Source: Roseiarcus sp963753135 | GTDB taxonomy: Bacteria > Pseudomonadota > Alphaproteobacteria > Rhizobiales > Beijerinckiaceae | Reading direction: 5' to 3' | Assembly (NCBI GenBank): GCA_963753135.1 | Contig: CAVWBA010000015.1 | Location: forward strand, 124,001-188,000 | Length of the DNA: 64,000 nt | Made by a program: the position numbers and the translations under genes | Part shown: positions 1 to 7,981 of the stretch, piece by piece | How positions within the stretch are numbered: the first letter of the stretch is position 1 | Layout of the letters: each line of letters begins with the position of its first letter | Notes under the pieces: generated by a model | The model's database searches: none | Told to the model about the DNA's origin: nothing | Seen by the model: only the letters and a program-made list of their open reading frames with translations

Positions 1-391
1 GCCTTACCAACGCGAGGACGGGACGCTAGGTGAGGAAATCGACAATTTCTTGCTGAGCTGGCCAGAGCATAGTAGTGTTTTCCGAAATACTAACATGGCC
101 CCGGCTGGAGGTTGTCATGGCGACGCCAGACCACGGGTTTCGGCATTAGTGGCGGGGAAGTGACTTGCAAATCGCGCCCCAAACCGTTGAAATCGCTCAA
201 AATGGACTCGCAAGGTTCCTGGCACCGCTTGCCCGTAAAGCGAGCGCTGGCGAATAGGTCGCCCCGCGGCCGCTCAGGACGAGGTCGGGCGTTTGCTGGC
301 AGCCAAGCGCCGCGTAGCCTTAGCCAGCCAAGCGCGGGTCGCGGTATCCACCCGCGGGGATAGCGTCTTGCGCACGCGGGCGTGGTAATCG
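1..391. other. window edge, no gene called
   Basis: I see no recognisable gene here. A plus-strand frame runs open from the window edge to about base 165, so it could be the tail of a gene outside the window, but its roughly 50 residues match nothing I know. The first 130 bases are visibly less GC-rich than what follows. The rest lies downstream of the minus-strand peptidase and has no clear terminator. Confidence 0.3.
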
Positions 392-2116
392 TCAGCCAAG
401 CGATTTCGTCGGTGTCCAATGAGCTTCGGCTCGACTAGGGCTGAGATCGATCGGGGCGAGCGTCAGCGTCTCGAAGCCCAGCATCGGGCGTTCGCCGCCC
501 GGAATGGTGCGCGCCTCGACCACGAGCAGGTTCTCGATCCGGATTCCGAACGCGCCGGCCGCGTAATAGCCCGGCTCGTCGGACACGATCATGCCGGGCG
601 CGAGCGCGGTCGTTCCGCTCTTGGCGAGGCGCTGCGGGCCTTCGTGCACGGAGAGGTAGGAACCGATGCCGTGACCCGTGCCGTGGTCGAAATCGAGGCC
701 GGCCCGCCAAAGCGCCGCGCGCGCCAGCGCGTCGATCTGCGCGCCGTTCGTTCCGGCCGGAAAGATGGCGCGAGCAACCGCGATGTGACCTTTCAGCACC
801 CGGGTGAACCGGTCGCGCATGAGCGCGCTCGGCCGTCCGACCGCGATGGTGCGGGTGATGTCGGTCGTGCCGTCCTCGTATTGCGCGCCACTGTCGACGA
901 GGAAGATTCCGCGCTCGATCTTCCGGTTGGACGCTTCGCTGACCCGATAATGCGGGATCGCCGAATTCGGGCCGAAGGCCGAGATGGTGGGGAACGAAAG
1001 GTCCCTGAGCGCAGGGCTCGCGCGCCGGAACGTCTCCAAGGCCTCGACGGCATCGATTTCGGTCAAGCGGCCTCGCGGCGCCTCGGCGGCGAACCAGGCG
1101 AGGAAATTCGTCATCGCCGCGCCGTCCCGCTCGTGCGCGGCGCGCGCGCCGGCGAGCTCGGCCGGATTTTTCTTCGCCTTCATGAGCGTGATCGGATCGG
1201 CGCCGATCTCGGCCTTGCCGCCCGCCCGCTCGATCGCCTGGGTCAAATAGGCCGGCACGGTCGTGGCGTCGAAGGCGACGCGCGCGCTCTTCCGGCCCAA
1301 GTCCTCGACGAAATTGAGCAGGGCGTCGGGCTCGAGCACGTCGGCCTGGCGGCTGAGACTATTGCTGCCTGAGGCGGTGAGCTTTCTTCGGTCGAAAAAC
1401 ACCACCGGACGCCCGTCAACCGGCAGATAGGCCCAGCCGAGCGGCAGCGGCGTGTAGGAGACGTCGGAACCGCGAATATTGAACAGCCACGCGAGATTGT
1501 GAGGGTCGCTGATCAGGAGACCCTGCGATGACCCTATGGCCCTACGCACGCGCGCAATCTTCGTGCCCACGCTTTCACCGGCGAAGCGCAGCTTGTGCGT
1601 CGTGATCGCGCCCAGCGGCGCCGGCGGCCGATCGAGCCAGATCGCGTCGATCGGATTCGCGTCGACGGCGACGAGCCCTGCGCCCGCCTTCTCACAGGCC
1701 GCCGTATAGCGCGCAACGGCGTCAGGAGTGTGAAGCCGCGCGTCATAGCCAAGCTTGTCGCCCGCTTTGAGATGACGCGCGATCCATTCGCTCGGCGGGT
1801 CTTCCATCACAGGACGGAACTCGAAAACGGAAGCATCCGCCTCGTTCTTGACCTGCTCGGTGTATCGTCCGTCGACGAACAGAGCCGCCGAATCCTTCAA
1901 GATGACCGCGATTCCCGCCGAGCCGGCGAATCCCGTGAGCCACCTGAGCCGCTCGGCATTGGCCGGCACATATTCGTTCTGGTGCTCGTCGGCGCGCGGA
2001 ACGATGAACCCTGCTAGACCCGCCTTCGCCAATTCGGCGCGCAATTGGCTGACCCGGGCCGCCCCATGCGAAGGATCCCCCAAGGCGACGAACGATTGAA
2101 AACGGCTCTCAAACAC
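392..2116 (-). CDS. pepP: Xaa-Pro aminopeptidase (M24B family)
   Basis: This 574-residue protein removes N-terminal residues that precede proline, probably in the cytoplasm. It has the three-part layout of the long M24B aminopeptidases: two creatinase-like N-terminal domains (about residues 15-300) and a C-terminal pita-bread catalytic domain. The two-metal ligands are visible as VDSGAQYEDGTTDITRT (two Asp), GTGHGIG (His), SDEPGYY (Glu) and GIRIENL (Glu). Its start overlaps the end of hpt by 8 bases, so it is the last gene of a three-gene minus-strand operon. The symbol is by family; the E. coli PepP is shorter. The family is clear, the substrate range is not. Confidence 0.9.
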   Translation of the reverse strand: MFESRFQSFVALGDPSHGAARVSQLRAELAKAGLAGFIVPRADEHQNEYVPANAERLRWLTGFAGSAGIAVILKDSAALFVDGRYTEQVKNEADASVFEFRPVMEDPPSEWIARHLKAGDKLGYDARLHTPDAVARYTAACEKAGAGLVAVDANPIDAIWLDRPPAPLGAITTHKLRFAGESVGTKIARVRRAIGSSQGLLISDPHNLAWLFNIRGSDVSYTPLPLGWAYLPVDGRPVVFFDRRKLTASGSNSLSRQADVLEPDALLNFVEDLGRKSARVAFDATTVPAYLTQAIERAGGKAEIGADPITLMKAKKNPAELAGARAAHERDGAAMTNFLAWFAAEAPRGRLTEIDAVEALETFRRASPALRDLSFPTISAFGPNSAIPHYRVSEASNRKIERGIFLVDSGAQYEDGTTDITRTIAVGRPSALMRDRFTRVLKGHIAVARAIFPAGTNGAQIDALARAALWRAGLDFDHGTGHGIGSYLSVHEGPQRLAKSGTTALAPGMIVSDEPGYYAAGAFGIRIENLLVVEARTIPGGERPMLGFETLTLAPIDLSPSRAEAHWTPTKSLG

Positions 2117-2690
2117 GCGCGCCAGTTTCCGATTGCGCCGCGTCGCCGGCGTCCTCAGAGGTCACGACACGGCCGATGAACGGCAGTTCGCGATAAGAGT
2201 GAGCGACATCCATGCCGTATCCGACCACAAAAACATCCGGGCAGACAAAGCCGACGAAATCGGCCTTGATATCAACCACTCTTTTGCCTGGCTTCTCCAG
2301 CATCGTGCAGACCAGAACGCGCCGCGCGCCGCGCGCGATCAGAAGATCCTTGGCGAAGGCCAGCGTGCGGCCGGATTCGAGAATATCGTCGACCAGCACG
2401 ACGTCCCGGTCGCGGACCGAGGATTCAATGTCGCGGAGGATCTTCACCGTCCCGCTCGACACCGTCCCGCTCAAATAGCTCGACAGGTGAAAGAACTCGA
2501 CCTGCGGCTCAAGCCCCACCCGGTGCAGAGCGCGCAGCAGGTCCGCCGCGAACATGAAGGAGCCCTTTAGGATGGCGACGACAAGCAGGTCCTTCGGCTT
2601 CGCCGCGGCGATCTCGCGCGCCAGCGCCTCCGTTCGTTCGGCGATTGTCCTTTCGTCGAAGAGAATCTTGACCTGTCTCTCGCCGCTCAT
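2109..2690 (-). CDS. hpt: hypoxanthine phosphoribosyltransferase
   Basis: This purine-salvage enzyme joins hypoxanthine or guanine to PRPP to make IMP or GMP. The PRPP-binding loop reads VVLVDDILESGRTL at about residues 98-111, and the lysine/aspartate pair expected to hold the purine base lies in the FVGFVCPDVFVVGYG stretch. At 193 residues it is slightly longer than usual because of a short polar C-terminal tail. Its ATG overlaps the stop of the upstream gene as ATGA, and its end overlaps the peptidase start by 8 bases, which suggests coupled translation. Confidence 0.92.
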   Translation of the reverse strand: MSGERQVKILFDERTIAERTEALAREIAAAKPKDLLVVAILKGSFMFAADLLRALHRVGLEPQVEFFHLSSYLSGTVSSGTVKILRDIESSVRDRDVVLVDDILESGRTLAFAKDLLIARGARRVLVCTMLEKPGKRVVDIKADFVGFVCPDVFVVGYGMDVAHSYRELPFIGRVVTSEDAGDAAQSETGARV

Positions 2691-3223
2691 GAAGGGGTCT
2701 CTGTGAACGCCCCTTTATTGCCCGGCTCGGCGAATTTTACCAGAACGTCGCAAACCCCGTTCGGAGGCGCGGCCAATCGGGCTCGAAATGCGACGCGCTC
2801 ATGCGCGTTGAGGCTCGTCTTCGGCCCCTTCGCCGTCCAGACATACATCTCGCGCCCATCCTCGCCGCGCAACGTCAGGCGCACATTCGGGAGAGACATC
2901 TTGGCGTCGCGCAAATTCTCTATCTCGCCTGAGACGACGAGCTCGCCCGGGCCTTCTGTTTGCTGCGCAATCGTCGCATGAACCTTGGCGATCGACAGGC
3001 CGAGAAGGTTCACCGGCAGTCCTACGCTGGCATAAACACTTGCCGTCGCCGGCGCGATTGAGACGATCGTCGCCCGCGCTGCGACTGCCGTCATTGTTGC
3101 GACTGCCAAGCCGGCGAGGACAACAGCCGGGGCCAAGGCGCCGCAAGGTCGCCAAGACGCGGCGCCAGTCCTTTGGTAGAAGCTCTGATCGCGATTTGCG
3201 CCGAACCTGTGGTCGAATGTCAT
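2687..3223 (-). CDS. membrane-anchored protein, DUF3426-like
   Basis: This 178-residue protein has a basic N-terminus, one hydrophobic segment at about residues 30-50, and a soluble domain that resembles the FxLYD/DUF3426 fold (SIEIENLRDAKMSL-like strands, a tryptophan near 120, a conserved 'pN V' pattern). In related bacteria a zinc-ribbon/DUF3426 protein sits next to ftsE. Here the N-terminal CxxC zinc ribbon of that family is missing, so the assignment is tentative. It is the first gene of the operon with hpt and pepP, and its stop overlaps the hpt start. A CtrA box lies 61 bases upstream of its ATG. Function unknown. Confidence 0.65.
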   Translation of the reverse strand: MTFDHRFGANRDQSFYQRTGAASWRPCGALAPAVVLAGLAVATMTAVAARATIVSIAPATASVYASVGLPVNLLGLSIAKVHATIAQQTEGPGELVVSGEIENLRDAKMSLPNVRLTLRGEDGREMYVWTAKGPKTSLNAHERVAFRARLAAPPNGVCDVLVKFAEPGNKGAFTETPS

Positions 3224-3283
3224 GACGTCTGACCTTGTTGTTCCGATGGGGTGGCCGGTGATGGTATTTGGTTGGGAACACAG

Positions 3284-3298
3284 TTAAAGGCGCGTTAA
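3284..3298. promoter_or_regulatory. CtrA box between the hpt operon and ftsE
   Basis: The sequence is TTAA-N7-TTAA, the full consensus of the alphaproteobacterial cell-cycle regulator CtrA. It lies in the 106-base gap between the minus-strand DUF3426-like gene (start 3223) and the TTG start of ftsE (3330). If it overlaps a -35 element, the distance to 3223 leaves a normal leader for the minus-strand operon, whereas for ftsE the transcript would begin almost at the ribosome-binding site, so repression or another start site would be needed there. Confidence 0.6.
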
Positions 3299-3329
3299 GC
3301 GGCCAACCCGCGCCGTCAAGGGAAACGCG

Positions 3330-4004
3330 TTGCTACGGTTCGAAAACGTCGGTTTGCGCTACGGCATGGGGCCGGAGGTGCTCGGCGATCTCAATTTTTC
3401 TGTCGAGCCGCAAAGCTTTCAATTCCTTACCGGCCCGTCCGGCGCCGGCAAGACAACCCTCATGCGGCTGATGTTGCTCTCGCTCCGGCCGACACGGGGA
3501 ACGATCCGCGTCTTTGGTCAGAACTCCGCGGCGCTGAGCAAGAACGATTTGACGACCGTCCGACGGCGGATCGGCGCCGTCTTTCAGGACTTTCGTCTCT
3601 TGGACCACCTCACGACTTATGAGAACGTGGCGCTGCCGTTACGCGCAATGGGACGGGAGGAATTGGGCTATCGGGCCGAAGTGGTCGAGCTTCTGCGCTG
3701 GGTCGGTCTCGGCGATCGGATGAACGCTTCCCCGCCTGTGCTTTCCGGTGGTGAAAAGCAGCGGGCGGCGATTGCCCGGGCGCTGATCGTTCGGCCGGAA
3801 CTGCTGCTGGCGGACGAGCCGACCGGAAATGTCGATCCGGGTCTTGCGCGCCGACTCCTCAGGCTGTTTGTCGAACTTCACCGGCTTGGGACGGCGGTTG
3901 TGATCGCCACGCATGATCTCCATCTCATGGACCAATTCGGCTTCGCCCGCCGGCTGGTCGTCGGCGACGGCAAACTGACGATTTTTGACGGATTGCCGTC
4001 ATGA
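3330..4004 (+). CDS. ftsE: cell division ATP-binding protein FtsE
   Basis: FtsE is the ATPase of the FtsEX complex, which sits at the division site and activates peptidoglycan hydrolases in the periplasm. The 224 residues hold all ABC motifs: Walker A GPSGAGKTT (about 35-43), Q-loop in VFQDFRLL, signature LSGGEKQR (about 138), Walker B LLLADEPTG and the H-loop ATHD. The start is TTG at 3330, preceded by AAGGGAA at 3318-3324; no better start lies nearby. It overlaps ftsX by 4 bases (ATGA), so the two are translationally coupled. A CtrA box lies 32 bases upstream. Confidence 0.95.
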   Translation: MLRFENVGLRYGMGPEVLGDLNFSVEPQSFQFLTGPSGAGKTTLMRLMLLSLRPTRGTIRVFGQNSAALSKNDLTTVRRRIGAVFQDFRLLDHLTTYENVALPLRAMGREELGYRAEVVELLRWVGLGDRMNASPPVLSGGEKQRAAIARALIVRPELLLADEPTGNVDPGLARRLLRLFVELHRLGTAVVIATHDLHLMDQFGFARRLVVGDGKLTIFDGLPS

Positions 4005-4951
4005 ACGAGCCGATCGTCGAGCCGATTCTTGCGGCGGAGCCGGAATCGTCGTTCAACACCAATGCGCCGCTGATACCCCGCGACTCCGTCGCCGGGCGCG
4101 CGCTGGTCGTCGTCATCGCGATCATGACGTTTCTTGCATGCCTGACCGCGGGCGCAGCTTTGTTGGTCGCCCACGCTTCCCAAGCATGGCGCTCGGAAGT
4201 GTTGCGTGATGCTACGATCCAGGTAAAGCCCCACGCTGGCGACGATATTGAAAGCCTTGTCGCCAAAGCCGTCGCCATCGCCACACAAGCGCCGGACGTC
4301 CAATCCGTTCACGCTTATTCAAAGGCCGAATTGGAGAAGCTTCTCGAGCCGTGGCTCGGCGCCGGGTTTGACCTGAGCCAATTGCCCGTTCCCCGGCTGA
4401 TCGTCGTGAGGCTTGGCGCCCAGCGCTCGGAAGACCTTGCGACGCTGCGCGCGGCGCTCGCCTCGGCGGTTCCGCAGGCCGATCTGGACGACCATCGGAT
4501 CTGGGCGTCGCGGCTTGGCGCCATGGCCGACGCCATCGTCATTCTTGCGGCCGCTCTCTTCGCGCTGATGATCGTGGCGATGGCCACGGCGATCGGGTTC
4601 GCTACACGCGGCGCAGTGGCCGCAAACCGAGAAATCGTGGAGGTGCTCCATCTCGTCGGCGCGTCCAACGGGTTCATCGCCAGAGAGTTTCAGACCCATT
4701 TCCGTCGTTTGGGGTTTCGCGGCGCCTTGATCGGCGGATCGGCGGCCATAGGTTTCTTCGCCATTGCTTCGTTTCTGTCCTTCTGGTGGGCGCATTCGCC
4801 CGGCGGCGAGGAAATCGCGGCGATGTTCGGCTCGTTTGCGCTCCGGCCTTTAGGCTATCTCGCGCTTGTGGCGGTATGCGCGGCGGTTACCCTGCTCACC
4901 GGTCTTCTCTCGCGCGAGATTGTCATGCGCCATTTGCAATCGTTGCAATAG
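4001..4951 (+). CDS. ftsX: cell division permease FtsX
   Basis: FtsX is the membrane partner of FtsE. The 316-residue protein has the family layout: a cytoplasmic N-terminus, a first membrane helix at about residues 35-57, a periplasmic domain to about 175 that in other bacteria binds hydrolase regulators, then three helices (about 178-205, 240-265 and 283-305). Its ATG overlaps the ftsE stop. Many Hyphomicrobiales have a ydcF-type gene next; here plsC follows directly after 41 bases. Confidence 0.93.
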   Translation: MNEPIVEPILAAEPESSFNTNAPLIPRDSVAGRALVVVIAIMTFLACLTAGAALLVAHASQAWRSEVLRDATIQVKPHAGDDIESLVAKAVAIATQAPDVQSVHAYSKAELEKLLEPWLGAGFDLSQLPVPRLIVVRLGAQRSEDLATLRAALASAVPQADLDDHRIWASRLGAMADAIVILAAALFALMIVAMATAIGFATRGAVAANREIVEVLHLVGASNGFIAREFQTHFRRLGFRGALIGGSAAIGFFAIASFLSFWWAHSPGGEEIAAMFGSFALRPLGYLALVAVCAAVTLLTGLLSREIVMRHLQSLQ

Positions 4952-4992
4952 ACAGGGCGGGGGCGACCCTCAACCGAACCCCGACGGCTGCC

Positions 4993-5778
4993 ATGCTTGC
5001 AACGCGATCGCTACTCTTCAACGCGCTGTTTTACTTGAACGTGATCATCCTGATGATCATCGGCCTGCCGACCATGCTCATGGGGAGGAAGGCCGTCTTC
5101 GCGCTCGCCCGGCTGTGGGGCGCGATCTCCGTCTGGCTCCTGGAGACGATCTGCGGTCTTCGGCTGGAATATCGTGGGGTCGAGAATATTCCCCCTGGCG
5201 CAGTGCTGATCGCGGCCAAGCACCAGTCGTTTCTCGAGACCTTCGCTTTGCTCAAATATGCGCCCGATTTCGCCATCATCCTCAAGCGACAGCTTACCTA
5301 TGTTCCGCTGTTCGGCCTCTATCTCATCGTCTCGAAGCAGATCGCCATTGATCGCGCCCGGGGCCGGCAGGCGTTGCAGCAAATCGCCGGCGCGGCGAAA
5401 CCGGTGTTCGCCGCGGGACGACAGGTGATCATTTACCCGGAGGGAACGCGCCGCCTCCCCGGCGCGCCGCCGAAATACAAGCAAGGCGTCACCGCCCTTT
5501 ACATGGAGACCGGCGTGGCCTGTCTGCCGGTCGCCGTCAACACGGGGCTATTCTGGCGGCGGCGCGGCTTCTTGCGGCGACCGGGCCTCGCAGTGATCGA
5601 ATATCTGCCGGTCATCCCGCCAGGGCTAAACCGCGTCGAATTCAACAAGCGCCTGCAGTTTGCGATCGAATCGGCTTGCGACCGCCTCAACGCAGAAGCG
5701 GTCAAAAAGGATCCTTCGCTCGCGGCGGTCATTGCGGAAGGCGCTAAAAGCGACGAGGAAACGTTGCGTTCGCCTTGA
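4993..5778 (+). CDS. plsC: 1-acyl-sn-glycerol-3-phosphate acyltransferase
   Basis: This inner-membrane enzyme adds the second acyl chain to lysophosphatidic acid, giving phosphatidic acid for phospholipid synthesis. The 261 residues start with a hydrophobic segment (about 10-30). The catalytic motif is KHQSFLE, the HX4E form of the HX4D motif, and the glycerol-phosphate motif is YPEGTRR. The frame stays open 207 bases further upstream, but that part overlaps ftsX and reads as basic low-quality protein, so ATG 4993 is chosen. Its stop codon lies within the -35 hexamer of the next gene's promoter. Confidence 0.9.
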   Translation: MLATRSLLFNALFYLNVIILMIIGLPTMLMGRKAVFALARLWGAISVWLLETICGLRLEYRGVENIPPGAVLIAAKHQSFLETFALLKYAPDFAIILKRQLTYVPLFGLYLIVSKQIAIDRARGRQALQQIAGAAKPVFAAGRQVIIYPEGTRRLPGAPPKYKQGVTALYMETGVACLPVAVNTGLFWRRRGFLRRPGLAVIEYLPVIPPGLNRVEFNKRLQFAIESACDRLNAEAVKKDPSLAAVIAEGAKSDEETLRSP

Positions 5779-5808
5779 CGGTAGTCTCGTTTTGTTCTAT
5801 TAATGTTC
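5775..5808 (+). promoter_or_regulatory. SOS promoter with embedded LexA box
   Basis: A sigma-70-type promoter is visible: TTGACG at 5775-5780, a 17-base spacer and TATTAA at 5798-5803. Two direct GTTC half-sites at 5794-5797 and 5805-5808, 7 bases apart, form the alphaproteobacterial LexA box GTTC-N7-GTTC. The -10 hexamer lies inside the 7-base gap, so bound LexA would cover it. Transcription should start near 5810, about 22 bases before the ATG at 5832. The -35 overlaps the plsC stop codon. Confidence 0.75.
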
Positions 5809-5831
5809 TTGTAATAAACAGGGTCGGGGCG

Positions 5832-6272
5832 ATGACGCTGACATACGAGAATGAGACTTCCACGGGCGACGGCCTCTCGGAATCGCCCCCGGCGCAATGG
5901 GTCGCTCCGATGAGCGGCCAGGACAAGAGGCGAGGGGCCTCGCTCAAGGCGCTGGCCGGCATGCCGATCGCCTCCCGATTCTGCTCATGGATCGGGCAGT
6001 CGGGGCGGCGCTACGTCTTCTCCGTCTACCCGGCCTGCGAGTGTCCGGCGTTTCCCGACGCCGTTCTCATGGCCGTCGTTCGCGACATGACCGGGCGGCG
6101 CTGCGTCGTTTCAGTGTGCGACACGGGCGCCTTTCCCGAGCCTGTCGTCGCCATGGTGCAGCATGAGCTCCGCGCGTTCGGTCCCGGCCTTGAGCTCCAT
6201 CTCCATTTGCTGGCTGCCTCGCCCGCGGAACGCGCCGCGACAGTCGCCGATCTGGCGATCGCCGGGGGCTGA
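5832..6272 (+). CDS. hypothetical protein, predicted SOS-regulated
   Basis: I do not recognise this 146-residue protein. It has no signal peptide, no membrane helix and no familiar catalytic motif. The first 50 residues are polar and probably flexible; the rest looks like a compact alpha/beta domain, with a GQSGRRYVFSVYP strand, four cysteines (about 49, 68, 70 and 95) and an HLHLL strand near the end. The frame extends upstream to a TTG at 5775, but that codon is part of the promoter, so ATG 5832 is the start. The LexA box points to a role in the DNA-damage response. The domain layout is inference. Confidence 0.75.
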   Translation: MTLTYENETSTGDGLSESPPAQWVAPMSGQDKRRGASLKALAGMPIASRFCSWIGQSGRRYVFSVYPACECPAFPDAVLMAVVRDMTGRRCVVSVCDTGAFPEPVVAMVQHELRAFGPGLELHLHLLAASPAERAATVADLAIAGG

Positions 6273-6470
6273 CGTGGGAGCCGTGATGATCCGGCCAAGC
6301 GGCGCCAGCGCCGCCGCCCTACAGATCACGTCCGGCTTGGGAGCTACAAAGTTGCGCGAAAGCGCACCTAAGCTACTGAAATCATTCGCTGGCGTAAACT
6401 TGTGCGCGGGCGCGTTTTCGCGGTCGAGGGCAAGGCGAATTGATCGGGCGAATGCTGTCGCCGAGCGCCT

Positions 6471-7022
6471 TCAGGCTCTCAGCTTGGCGCTGAGCCATTC
6501 GAGATCGCGGTCGCGAACGCCCATCTCCTGCAGGTGATCATAGGTCTCAAGGACATATTCCGCATTGCGGCCGAACTGTCCTTGCCCGGCGCGCACGTAT
6601 TCGAGCATCGCCTCGCGATCGAGACGTCCGGCATATTGGTCGTGGAGGCGATCGGCGACATAAGTCAGAGCCAGGACGCGATCGCCGCATTCGAGCGTCA
6701 CGGGCGCAACCCGTTCGAGATAGACAGACGTCACTTGCTCGCGCTCCCTTAGGTAGCGAATCGTCGCTTCGCGCCGCGCCGCGTCGACCTCGAAGGCCAC
6801 CCCCGGACAGGCGCCGCCGCGATCGAAGCCAAGCACGAGTCCGGGCCGCTCAGGCGAGCCGCGATGCACATGCGAGTAGATGCACAGGCTTCTGCGCCAG
6901 CCACGAAGCAGCGCCTTGCAGCGTCGCGCATACGCAAATCCGGGCCGCCACATCAGCGACCCGTAGCCAAACACCCAAAGATTGTCGTCTGCAACGGGCG
7001 CGACCCCGTCTGAAGCGGTCAC
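6471..7022 (-). CDS. gamma-glutamylcyclotransferase, ChaC family
   Basis: ChaC-family enzymes cleave glutathione to 5-oxoproline and Cys-Gly in the cytosol. The 183-residue protein shows the family's substrate loop VFGYGSLMW near residue 15 and a glutamate-rich EREQVTSVYLER stretch that should hold the catalytic Glu. GTG 7022 is chosen because GTGA overlaps the tyrC stop exactly; the longer frame to 7250 reads as basic junk inside tyrC. It is thus the last gene of the aromatic amino acid operon, an odd place for glutathione turnover. Confidence 0.88.
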   Translation of the reverse strand: MTASDGVAPVADDNLWVFGYGSLMWRPGFAYARRCKALLRGWRRSLCIYSHVHRGSPERPGLVLGFDRGGACPGVAFEVDAARREATIRYLREREQVTSVYLERVAPVTLECGDRVLALTYVADRLHDQYAGRLDREAMLEYVRAGQGQFGRNAEYVLETYDHLQEMGVRDRDLEWLSAKLRA

Positions 7023-7981
7023 GGAAGCGGCTCGTCGGTCTCCGTGGCGTGCCGGCCAAAATCCGGCGCCGCGGTGTCCTGGCCCTCGGCGACGATGCCG
7101 AGCCGGATCGCGCGCGTGCGGGTGAACAAAGCGAACAGCCCGTCGCCGTCGCCGCGCCGGATCATCCTCTGCAGCGCTGTCAGATCCTCGTTGAACCGGC
7201 CGAGCATCTCCAGGACCGCATCCTTGTTGTGCAGGAAGACGTCGCGCCACATGGTCGGGTCGGACGCGGCGATGCGGGTGGAATCACGAAACCCGCCGGC
7301 CGAAAACTTGATCACCTCGGACTGGGTCACTTCCTCAAGGTCGGCCGCGGCGCCAACAAGATTATAGGCGATGAGATGCGGCACATGGCTGGTGATCGCC
7401 AGTACGAGATCGTGGTGACCGGCGCTCATCGTTTCGACATGCGATCCGAACGCTTCCCAGAAAGCTCGCACCTTCTCGACCGCCGCTTCGTCCGTCCCCT
7501 CGGGTGGCGTCAGAATGCACCAGCGGTTGATGAACAGGGTGGCGAAGCCTGCGTCCGGCCCCGAATATTCCGTGCCCGCGACCGGATGCGCCGGCACCAA
7601 GCGAGCATGCGCTGGCAGCGTCGATTTCAGCGCCGCGATGACGGCGCCCTTGACCGAACCGACGTCCGAGACAATCGCGCCTGGCTTCAGCGCCGGCGCG
7701 ATGGCGCGCCCGATCGCTTCATTGGCGCCGATCGGCGCGCAGAGAATGACGCAATCGGCGCGGCTTACGGCGCGAGCCAGATCGTCGGTGACGAGATCGC
7801 CGAGCGAGAGCGCCTTGGCGCGCTCCAACACCCCGACCGAATGATCGGCAAGAACGATATGCCGCGCGGCATGGCGCCGCCGCGCGGCGCGCGCGATCGA
7901 CGAGCCGATCAGCCCGACGCCGATGATCGCAAGCTCTTCGAAGATCGGCTCGGCGAGCGGCTCCCCGAGCCGATCAACCAC
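7019..7981 (-). CDS. tyrC: prephenate/arogenate dehydrogenase
   Basis: This cytoplasmic enzyme oxidatively decarboxylates prephenate (or arogenate) on the way to tyrosine. The 320 residues begin with a Rossmann NAD(P) fold, IIGVGLIGSSIAR at about residues 17-29, followed by the prephenate dehydrogenase helical domain with AHPVAGTEYSGP and a HVPHLIAYNL motif. GTG 7981 is chosen: it gives an 8-base overlap with the end of hisC and a normal N-terminus, whereas the 21 residues further upstream lie inside hisC. It is coupled to hisC before it and the ChaC gene after it. Confidence 0.9.
   Translation of the reverse strand: MVDRLGEPLAEPIFEELAIIGVGLIGSSIARAARRRHAARHIVLADHSVGVLERAKALSLGDLVTDDLARAVSRADCVILCAPIGANEAIGRAIAPALKPGAIVSDVGSVKGAVIAALKSTLPAHARLVPAHPVAGTEYSGPDAGFATLFINRWCILTPPEGTDEAAVEKVRAFWEAFGSHVETMSAGHHDLVLAITSHVPHLIAYNLVGAAADLEEVTQSEVIKFSAGGFRDSTRIAASDPTMWRDVFLHNKDAVLEMLGRFNEDLTALQRMIRRGDGDGLFALFTRTRAIRLGIVAEGQDTAAPDFGRHATETDEPLP

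Noticed and set aside
112..363. 83-residue frame near the left edge
   Set aside because: Arg/Ser-rich, starts at TTG without a ribosome-binding site, no recognisable motif.
4786..4992. N-terminal extension of plsC
   Set aside because: It overlaps ftsX in another frame and reads as basic nonsense; ATG 4993 precedes the first hydrophobic segment.
6299..6314. GC-rich hairpin after the SOS-regulated gene
   Set aside because: The 7-base stem has no T-run and lies in a very GC-rich stretch where such stems are common.
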